Shown: piece after piece, positions 56,763 to 64,000 of the stretch
How positions within the stretch are numbered: the stretch's first letter is position 1
Layout of the letters: each line of letters starts with the position of its first letter
Made by a program: the position numbers and the translations under genes
Notes under the pieces: generated by a model
Database searches by the model: none
Seen by the model: only the letters and a program-made list of their open reading frames with translations
What the model was told of the DNA's origin: nothing
DNA from: Tetraselmis striata
Lineage: Eukaryota > Chlorophyta > Chlorodendrophyceae > Chlorodendrales > Chlorodendraceae
Length of the DNA stretch: 64,000 bases
Reading direction: 5' to 3'
Assembly: GCA_006384855.1 (NCBI GenBank)
Contig: VCJN01003421.1
Span: 62,001-126,000, forward strand

Positions 56763-57421
56763 GGATTTTGCTCCGACACGGCCGCTCTGGGCTAGCTATA
56801 GCAAGTCGGGGCGCTCTGCGGCTCCCCCGCTGCCTGCCGGCTGTCCCACGATGCCCTGCTGCCCGGAACCGGAGCCATGTGCCCCTTCTCCATCAACAAT
56901 AACGCGCTCACGAGCCGTCATTTGGGCCAACCTAACGCTGTTGCAAGCTCGCGTAACAATGTAGACTGGGCCTTCACGTTTGCGTGCAGCGACTCGAGCG
57001 TCGGCTCAACGACGGGTTCTTCTCCATCTGGCATGGTAACGCACGGACGTACGGATGATGATAATATCACACACGGGTGGTGAGCCGGGTGTGGTCTTGA
57101 ACAACCTGGGGTGACTTTGCTCGCAACAGGTTACGAGATAGTTTTAACATCGTTGCGTGGAACTGAACATGAAAACTGGAAGATGTCATGCTCAACTGTT
57201 ATGGCTGCTTTTATGTCTACTCGTGCTTCACCAAAAAAGGGCGCATGCAACGACAGGTGCCAAGTTCCCGTACCACTTAGCAGCACTTGTAGTAAAAGCG
57301 GTTAGGTCAAGCAAGGGAGGAAACCCCATAAACTACTAGTTTAGATCATAACCCGACGGTGCTGTGTCCTAGGTCTTGGGGTCCAGGGCTTACGAATATA
57401 ATGCTAGGGCTGGAGGGTATT

Positions 57422-57757
57422 TTAGGGCTTGGAACCCTGAAAACCCGTATTGCTCAAATGTATGCGAGCAGCAGAACGAGTCATAAATAATGCCGTTCGC
57501 CTTCCTAGCCGCGGCGTCGCGGCGTCGGTCAGCAGCACATTCATCCGCCAGGATATGAAAGCGCCGCGATGACTGGTCGAGTGGTCGATGCTAGCGACGT
57601 GAGCGACTTGCACCCACTTGGGACCGCCTTGACACCACTGGCGGACGTGCAGGCGGTATCCAGCGACCAATCCTTCGTGCGTTCCAACCTTGCAGTGCTC
57701 ATTGCATAGCACCTCGCTGGGTACACCCTGCGGTAGAGCTCTTCGGCAGCAGAGCAC
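57422..57757 (-). other. Open frame of unknown nature (111 codons)
   Basis: MLCCRRALPQGVPSEVLCNE, LVAGYRLHVRQWCQGG, IDHSTSHRGAFISWRMN. It lies between the YR elements and the start of the secreted-protein gene, on the opposite strand to the latter. It could be an exon of an upstream-oriented gene, a relic, or chance. No domain is recognised. Confidence 0.25.
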
Positions 57758-57914
57758 CCACAGACCCTACGGGTAGCTACAGCCGTCAAAGATAAATAAA
57801 TACAGTAGGTACGACAAATAACCGCTGCTCGCAGGCGGTGCTACTGATCCGAGAACTGTTGGCCCTGCCGCCAGTCAGAATCTACAACTGCTCTGCCTTG
57901 GGATCCCCGCGGTG

Positions 57915-59622
57915 ATGTCGACGGTGGCGTTACGGGTAGCGCGCCCTTCGCGGCGACACCTGTCACCACTCCGCCAGCAGCTGCTCGTATGCGCGGCCGT
58001 GTTCGCAGCACTTTCAATGTTCGCAGCAGTGCCCGTCGCGGCGTCCACAACTCCGGGCGCTGCCACTTCCATCTCCGCCAAGATCGGCGACGACGCCACT
58101 GACACGCGTAGCTCTGGCATGGCCGGTGGCCTTTTGGCTCAGAGTCCAGCACCAGCGGTCAGTAATGCGTGCACCGCTGCCCTGCTTTTACCACTGCGCG
58201 AGCAGTGCGGCTTCTCGATGGACCAGTTACTGCGGATTTTGAGCACACGGCAAGCAGAGGCGGGCGAGCTCCCGGCGGGGTTGTGCACTCGTGGTTGTGC
58301 GATCGCCGTCTACCTCACACTCTGGGAGATGGATGCCTGCGCTGATGTGGCAGCCTGGCTGGCCGCAGCCGAGGTCAGCCCCAACGACGTTGTTCAAGCG
58401 GTGCTGGGAGACCAATACGACGACCTCTGCCAGCAGCAGGCTGCTGAAGCAGCACACGACGAAGCCAGCGGAGGGTTTGCGCCTCAGGATCAATTTTTGC
58501 CATTTTCATCGGGCACCACTGTCGAGTCAGTAGTAAAGGATCCTGTCAGCAGCGGTCCTAAGACGCAGCAGGAACCGGCGCGTCTTGCCACAGACTCTGA
58601 GCAGCGTGACGGTCAGGTGACACGAGGAAGCGTCATGTGCGCCGACTTGTATCGCCAGTGTGATGTCGACGTTATCGCCGATAACACGATGCGGCAGCCA
58701 CGCTTCCTTGCTGAACAGTGGCGCTGTCCAGCCGGCTGCGACGGCGCACCTGTAGCGCTGCTTTCCGGCGGCATGTGCAAAGACTCTTTGCTCGAGCGCG
58801 CCGCTGCTCGCGCCGGCGGCCCCAATGACCCCGCGGCGCTCGAGCTGTTGCTTCTGGGTCACGATGGAATGCAGGACGTGTGCAAAGGACAGCTGCCTGT
58901 CGATGCTGAGGTGCGACACACACGCCTCAGAACGTCAGAACACGAAGGTCACTACTGGGGTTGGACTCGGATAACTGACAGGATACCCCCTCCCCCCCCC
59001 CCCCCCCCCCACCCACACAAATACTGGCCATGTTTGCCTGCCCCCTTTGCAGGTCAACTTGATGTCGCTGCATTTTTCGGGACTTGAGATGAGGTTGCTG
59101 GAGGATGCACGCGCGGCCCAGCTTGTCCTCCGTCTCAGGCACGCCGTGGCCCATCAGGCAGGCGTGCTGACTCGCTACGTCGCACTGCATGCCGACTCTG
59201 CGTTGGAAAACGTCCGCGTCACGGTCGCCTTTTCCAGCAACGACTGGGTCAGCAGCTACAAATTTCAGGAGACGGCGATGCGCGAGCCTTCGTTGCTGTT
59301 CGCTGGCACCGGGGTGGCACTCTCCAACGTGACGCTCCAGGTGGGCAAAGCCGCCCAACGACCTCCACCAATGGAATAGGGCAGCGGTCAGCCACCCATC
59401 GCTGCATATCTATGCTTGGTTGTGACAGTATTCCCCTTCTCCTCCCTCCCAAATCACATCATCCCTCCCGAACAGAGTTTTTACACTGAGCAGCGGACAA
59501 CCTTGGAGGCGGCGACCCGTGTGCACCGTGACTTTGTCGCCACAGCATCTACCGCTGCTGTTGCCTCTCCTCTCTGGCCGATGTGTGTGTGGCTGGTGTT
59601 GATGGGGCTACTGGCGCTGTGA
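57915..59622 (+). CDS. Secreted Cys-rich, GPI-anchor-like protein, unknown family
   Basis: Three exons (57915-58910, 59053-59340, 59476-59622) join in phase 0 through GT-AG introns of 142 and 135 nt to give 476 residues. The start is ATG 57915 (MSTVALRVARPSRR), followed by a signal-peptide core (LLVCAAVFAALSMFAAVPVA). Two Cys-spaced regions follow: CTAALLLPLREQCGF...LCTRGCAIAVYLTLWEMDAC, and CADLYRQCDVD...WRCPAGCDGAP...GGMCKDSL...VCKG. Exon 2 is beta-rich (MSLHFSGLEMRLLEDA...NVRVTVAFSSND). It ends in a hydrophobic tail (PMCVWLVLMGLLAL) with no cytoplasmic residues, as in GPI-anchored proteins. TGTAA lies at 59762 and 59776. No family is recognised. Likely at the cell surface. Confidence 0.78.
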
Positions 59623-59761
59623 CACGCTTTCCGAGAGATTCTGGAGGGCTTGACAACAACTGCATACGATGACCCCATCCAGCTCCCAGTACTGTGGCGT
59701 TGTATCTGTACATACATGCACCCGTGTACATATACATTCATTTCACTTGCATGCCATGCAA

Positions 59762-59780
59762 TGTAAGAGTGCTGTTGTAA
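59762..59780 (+). terminator. Candidate poly(A) signals (TGTAA) of the Cys-rich gene
   Basis: Two TGTAA pentamers, at 59762-59766 and 59776-59780, lie 140-160 nt after the stop. TGTAA is the standard polyadenylation signal of chlorophycean algae. The convergent RPAIN gene ends at 59911, so the two 3' UTRs probably approach or overlap. Confidence 0.55.
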
Positions 59781-59910
59781 CACTGCAATTGTTTCAATCT
59801 GAACTGTGGATGCCTTTCATCGAGGTCTTCGCACTCTTTGAAATTGTTGTCAGGGAGCGGGTGTTGTGTGTGTGTGTGGGGGGGGGGGGGGGGTGCTCCC
59901 ATGTGGAGAT

Positions 59911-61679
59911 TTATTGCGCACAGTCCCCGTCTCGCATGCAGCGTACAGGGGCCGTTCTCTTCCCAGCTGGGGTTGCCTCCGCCAAAACCGCGCCACAATG
60001 ACAGAAACTAGGCCTACAGCACTTCAGGCCCTGCAAAGTCATATCACCATCTGATAGGGGGCGGTAACGAGGGTGTGTTAGGGAATGCAAGGAGTCACAG
60101 GGAACAGGCAGGGGGCAGTAGCAGACGTGCGCCCTCACCTGCATCCTGCCACACCCCGGGCAGCCCATCCACAGGCTAGCAGCCCCAAAGTCGGCCTTCA
60201 TCTGCTCAGACCACATTCCGCTCAATGCCATCCGCAGCGGCACGGCGGCGGACGCTGTGGCAGCCGCCTGGGCGGCTCACCTGAAACACTGGCTTGGCCG
60301 GGCAGCCAGTCGCAGCGTGCTCGGCCATGATGTTCGCCAGGCTGGCCCGTACATGCTCCAGTGTAAGTCCCTCAGCGGCACAGTCCAGCCTCAGCGCGCA
60401 TTCGTGGTTGCGGCAGGCCACGATGCCGCACGCGTGCCCATGAGCGGTCTACATAACAGAAAGGGGGGCACAGTATAACTAGACGGAGCTGCATCTGATA
60501 GCAGAGACATACCGGTGCCGGCTGGTGCTCCCGCGTAGCCGTGGCATACCACCAGACTAATGGGGTGCCCATCCTGCAGCTCCCTTGCCCATGCCGCTCT
60601 GCTGGTATTATGTCTCAAGGGCGGGGCAGCTCACCTGCACCAGGTGCGCCGTTTCGCAGATCGGGCACAGCAAAGGGCGTGTCCCGCTGGAGGCCATCAG
60701 TTGCTGCTCCTGCAGGTGCTGCCCCGCCTGCATTGCATCCGCAAACGCCTCCATGCCACATGCCTCCTGCAGGTCCTCGCCCGAGGCCAGGAGAGCCTTA
60801 GCACGAGTTATCCGGGCCTGGGCCTGCGTTGATCAAGGCACTCCAGAGGCGGGGTGGGGTACAGTGAGCACCTCGAAGGCTGCAATGGCGGCCGCCTGGT
60901 GCTCTCGTGCAAGCATGTCTTCTTCCATCAGTAGCTCAGCCTCCAACACAGACATCAGGTTGGCGTACTCCTCGTGGCTCAGCTCCTGTCCGGCCGGCAA
61001 GCAAAGTGAGCCCCGGAGCTTTCCTCCACACCATTGCCCATGAAAGGGACACAAGCCCGCACCTCGGGGAGTGCCTGTGGTTCCCCGCTACTGTGTAGGC
61101 GACTGCTGCCGACTGCCTCCCCGCCAGAAGAAGAGATTATCCCATTGAGGGCGCTTCTGACCGCCTCAGCACGTCCTGCCTGCACAGGCACGCCACTGCC
61201 CACGTCATTCCCCCACGCCCGCACATGCACGAGGCTACCTCTGCCCCCACATACGCAAGCGGGACAGAACCTCCGCCCAAGCTGGGAGCTGCAGAGTCGC
61301 ACATACCTCCTGGCCATGCTGCTGCCGCAGATGCTGTAGGATGGCCTCCCGCTGCTCCTTCACCCGCCTGCAGGGCAAGGACTATTATTAGCCAGTCTAT
61401 GGAAGAGACGCACGGCGGGCGAAAGCCGGGCGCACGGGCACTGGTAGCTGCCACCTAGCGACCCTCACCGCACGCAGTCCTCCCGCAGACGGTGCTTCCG
61501 GTCCTTTGCCCGAGCCAGAGCCTACACCCGCGACACCAGAGACAGAAGGAGCATGTCAAAGTGTCTCGCGAGTCTGCGCTGCATGACGCAACACATCCAG
61601 TAAGAAGGTTTGAGGGGGAGGGGGGGTGGGGGGGGTCCGGGAGGGGGCTTGCCTTGATAGACTCCCGCCTAGCAGCCAT
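59911..61679 (-). CDS. RPAIN: RPA-interacting protein (RPAIN), nine exons
   Basis: RPAIN carries replication protein A into the nucleus. Exons: 61679-61653, 61521-61469, 61367-61307, 61179-61063, 60985-60872, 60823-60635, 60448-60281, 60201-60139, 60030-59911; 303 residues, all phases matching. The N-terminal domain has KHRLREDCVRRVKEQREAIL. The middle domain has ELSHEEYANLMSVLEAELLM. The C-terminal zinc region has LLCPICETAHLVQ, then CALRLDCAAEGLTLEHVRAS, HAATGCPAKPVF and SLWMGCPGCGRMQ. Intron 1 begins GC (AAG|GCAAGC), a minor GC-AG type. Intron 8 (60031-60138) is 108 nt with no stop, so retention would keep the frame. The extra Cys-rich tail (KCCRPSFCHCGAV) is unusual. Convergent with the Cys-rich gene. 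Confidence 0.87.
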
Positions 61680-63756
61680 GCTAGAGCGGCTGCCTGGGCC
61701 TGCGCACTTGAGGGCGTGGGTCTACTTGCTGTACAATAGGCTGGACAGGCTTGCCGGGTGGGGACGCCACCAGCGGTCACGTGTTCGTGCTGATCGCCAG
61801 CCGTTTCGGCGCTGAAGATTTCGTGTGTGTCGGCAGTGTGTCGATTCTCAAGGGTGGCTTGTCTGGCCACTGCACACCCTCCTGCGCGCCATTCACCTTG
61901 AATTGGCTGGGTGAATGAACAGGTCGCCACGATTGAAGCTAGGCTAGACAGGACTATAGATAGTAGGCCCCACTGACTGTCATCGAGGCCTTCCGGCAGC
62001 AGAACTCAGGATGCTAGGAGTGCGTGCACATGCTGTGGATGGGCGTTTGCTACCCTGATGCGCCGTTGTGTCAAGGGCTTGTCAACCGATGTGCCAAACA
62101 GCTCTTGGTTGGGTTGTCTGTCCAGGAACCGCCGCTGATGGGTGACAGTTGCGCGCAGGCGCGAAGAGGCCGGCGGAGCCGGCCCCCTGCCCGGTCACAC
62201 ACAGCAGCAAGAATCCCGTCTGCTATGCAGTATTTTATTTTCATCCTTCAAGGATTTTACATCGGTGCTTTAGATACAACGATGCTATACACTACATATA
62301 ACATTGTAATAACATGGCAGATGATATTGACCTAGGTGTACTTTTACTGTACCTTGACGGTACGAAGCGCGCAGTACACCGAAGACTGTCCAACAGGAGT
62401 TTTTGGACATCGCACTATGCTAAACGTACCTCTCTGGACATGTGAAGCCAACATCAAAGTAGAAAGTCTAACCTGAAAGTACGGAAACTCGAAAATTGGC
62501 AAATTGCGCACCTCATTTGGCGGTGGTATGCATCCATTGTGATTTGTCCAACTTGGATTATTTCGAGCATGCCCAGAAGTCCATTTTCGAATATACTGGT
62601 ACCAGATAGCTGCATTGCGAATTATTTACCATATTACTGCATCAATGGGCGTCGCCGTACTCGTCAACCCGTCATATCGCGCGCTTATTGTCCATATATT
62701 GAATATATTGATGACGCGGCACACTATATTACGACTTTCTATTGTACACGTACTCGTACCGGTAAGCATTGCGGCTTGCTGTGCTGTTGATTTTTTAGTA
62801 CTAATCCTTACTTTTAGTTTTTTTTTTTTTTTATAGTAGTAGGTGGATTATTTACTCCCTTTCTTGTAGCTGACACCAGTAAGGATACTTGATACTTGAT
62901 GTAATCCTTACTTGACGATCACGACAGCCGGTGAGCGTGCGACAACGCGGCGACGAACCATCCCGCCTGTAACCCAGCACTTTCAACCATCCCGGCGCGC
63001 CGGCAAGTCCGGTAAAGGCCGCCTTCCGCTGGATGACGTCGGTGTCGCCGACGATGTGACAGTCAGCCTCCACTTCGTGACTTTCCAGCTACGGAGACCG
63101 GAGAGTGGGGTGGGGGAAACAGCATAGCTCGCAGCAGCGTCCACGGACGTCGGCCCCGGCCCGCTTTTGACACTGCTTGGAACGGGTACGAGTAGAGGCA
63201 CGCGGCGTGGGCGACGGTCGCGCCCCGCCCTCAGCATGGCATCGCTCACTTCACCTCGTCGCTTGACGGTATTTGCAGCACGTGCGCTCATGTGAAGGGG
63301 GACTGAGATGAGGAGATAGTGTCCTGGCCCGCTTCGTGCGTGGCAGTTCGTCGCAGCCGGAATCGAGTTTCTTCGCCGGCTATCGGGCAGTCGTGACTGT
63401 GCGGTCAAAGTAGTGTCAAACACGATAATCGATCAATATCCCGACCAGCATCGGGGCGAGGGGGGGGGGGGGGGGGGGCTCTGGACGCCCGGAAGTACAG
63501 GTAGGCCTTGTCGCGGGGCAGCGTGGAGCTGATACCGCGCGGGCCATTTATTGCCAGAACATGGCTGGCATGATTACCCGGGAGAAGCCGCTGGGCGAGG
63601 TGTCGGGTGGGTTCCAGCGGGGGCGCGTGCGCTGTCGCGGCGGAGTGCACTTGTGTGTCGTTTATTTGGGCTTAAACTCCCAAGCGGATGGCGTCAGCGA
63701 CTGACCTGGCGCGGTGCCGTGGTCGCAGGTGTAGTCGCTATCGGCACTGAGTAAGC
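61680..63756. other. Intergenic stretch, no gene supported
   Basis: It contains the RPAIN 5' flank, an AT-rich block (62215-62900) with several CATATAT/ATATTG motifs and a 14-nt T run near 62820, then GC-rich DNA with an 18-nt G run at 63461-63478. The 5' UTR or early exons of the gene at 63757 may lie in the last 300 bp. Confidence 0.45.
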
Positions 63757-64000
63757 ATGCAGCCGACGCAGCGCAGCGGGGAGGGCGGGTACCGCCCGTC
63801 CATGCTGCGGCTGTCGGCGGGCGACGGCGGTACGGTGCCGCTGGACTCGCCGGGAACGCATCCCTTCCACAGCGGCTACCAGGTCGCCTCTCCCAAGCGC
63901 CTGCCTCCCTTGCCAGGCGCCAGAGGCACGCCCATCAACTCGCCGCCCAGGGCGTCGCATGCCGGCTTCTCGCCCCACCTCAACCCGCTGGCCTCGCCGC
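63757..64000 (+). CDS. 5' end of a gene leaving the window, unknown
   Basis: ATG at 63757 opens a frame with no stop to the window end (81 codons). The text is Pro/Ser/Gly-rich: MQPTQRSGEGGYRPSMLRLS, HPFHSGYQVASPKRLPPLPG, GTPINSPPRASHAGFSPHLN. The repeated SP and SPK/SPP sites are typical of disordered, phosphorylated N-termini. No domain is visible yet. Strong codon bias to G/C at third positions supports real coding. Confidence 0.55.
   Translation, partial: MQPTQRSGEGGYRPSMLRLSAGDGGTVPLDSPGTHPFHSGYQVASPKRLPPLPGARGTPINSPPRASHAGFSPHLNPLASP

Larger units (their letters stand above)
54172..57349 (-). mobile_element. Tyrosine-recombinase (YR) element A
   Basis: The better-preserved copy, on the minus strand between direct repeats 54172-54370 and 57178-57349 that share CAACTGTTATGGCTGCTTTT, ATGTCTACTCGTGCT and AGTTTAGATCAT. 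Parts: a gag-like reading region (about 56,000-56,762) with a Gly/Arg-rich tail (56,140-56,230), then the tyrosine recombinase (about 54,400-55,700). No reverse transcriptase is seen between or after them. Repeat structure and YR gene recall DIRS/Ngaro-like elements, but without RT a non-autonomous form or another YR class is equally possible. Broken, a few breaks. Confidence 0.65.

Noticed and set aside
58527-58919. Long antisense frame in the Cys-rich gene.
   Set aside because: Mirror of a GC-rich coding exon; the plus strand has signal peptide, splice sites and poly(A) signals.
1-64000. CRISPR arrays, bacterial operons, rRNA genes.
   Set aside because: None seen; repeats here are tandem or dispersed without spacer structure, and the genes are spliced and eukaryotic.

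Overview
This is nuclear DNA of a photosynthetic eukaryote, most likely a chlorophyte (chlorophycean) green alga. Four things point there. The host genes are GC-rich and cut by many short GT-AG introns. One encodes a plastid-lipid-associated (PAP/fibrillin) protein. TGTAA, the chlorophyte polyadenylation signal, lies shortly after several stop codons. Introns carry degenerate TTTAGGG (plant/algal telomere-type) repeats and long G or C runs. No rRNA, organelle or bacterial operon features are present.

Host genes: (1) 21889-24234 (+), an intronless HTTM-like multi-pass membrane protein with a coding minisatellite at its end. (2) 31980-35422 (+), a PAP/fibrillin gene in about ten exons, with one extra base in the last exon. 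(3) 36330-45604 (-), a DUF3754 (TMEM143-like) membrane protein whose 20 exons join in phase to 766 residues. (4) 57915-59622 (+), a secreted, cysteine-rich, GPI-anchor-like protein of no recognised family (476 residues, three exons). (5) 59911-61679 (-), RPA-interacting protein RPAIN (nine exons, 303 residues), convergent with gene 4. (6) 63757 onward (+), the start of a gene that leaves the window.

Two blocks, 1-21,000 and 46,000-57,350, are mostly mobile DNA, and 26,200-31,000 is a third, smaller one. They hold three 5'-truncated LINE copies with a restriction-enzyme-like endonuclease domain, each with target-site duplications (TSDs). There is a near-complete 4.08-kb PIF/Harbinger transposon (Myb-like protein plus DDE transposase) flanked by TAA. 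Two more TAA-flanked terminal-inverted-repeat (TIR) elements follow (0.81 and 1.96 kb), plus a Harbinger-derived 0.9-kb relative, a spliced CACTA-type transposase fragment, tRNA-derived SINE-like sequence and the 3' end of a chromodomain Ty3/gypsy fossil with its LTR. Two neighbouring tyrosine-recombinase (YR) elements share ~200-bp direct repeats, and one carries a TA-flanked 1.3-kb DNA transposon that the other lacks.

The host genes show no operon-like or pathway linkage. PAP is expected in plastids (plastoglobules), DUF3754 in an organelle membrane, RPAIN in nuclear import of replication protein A, and the HTTM-like and Cys-rich proteins in the secretory pathway or at the cell surface. Exon boundaries were set by hand from splice signals and reading phase. 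Family names come from motif recognition without a database search.
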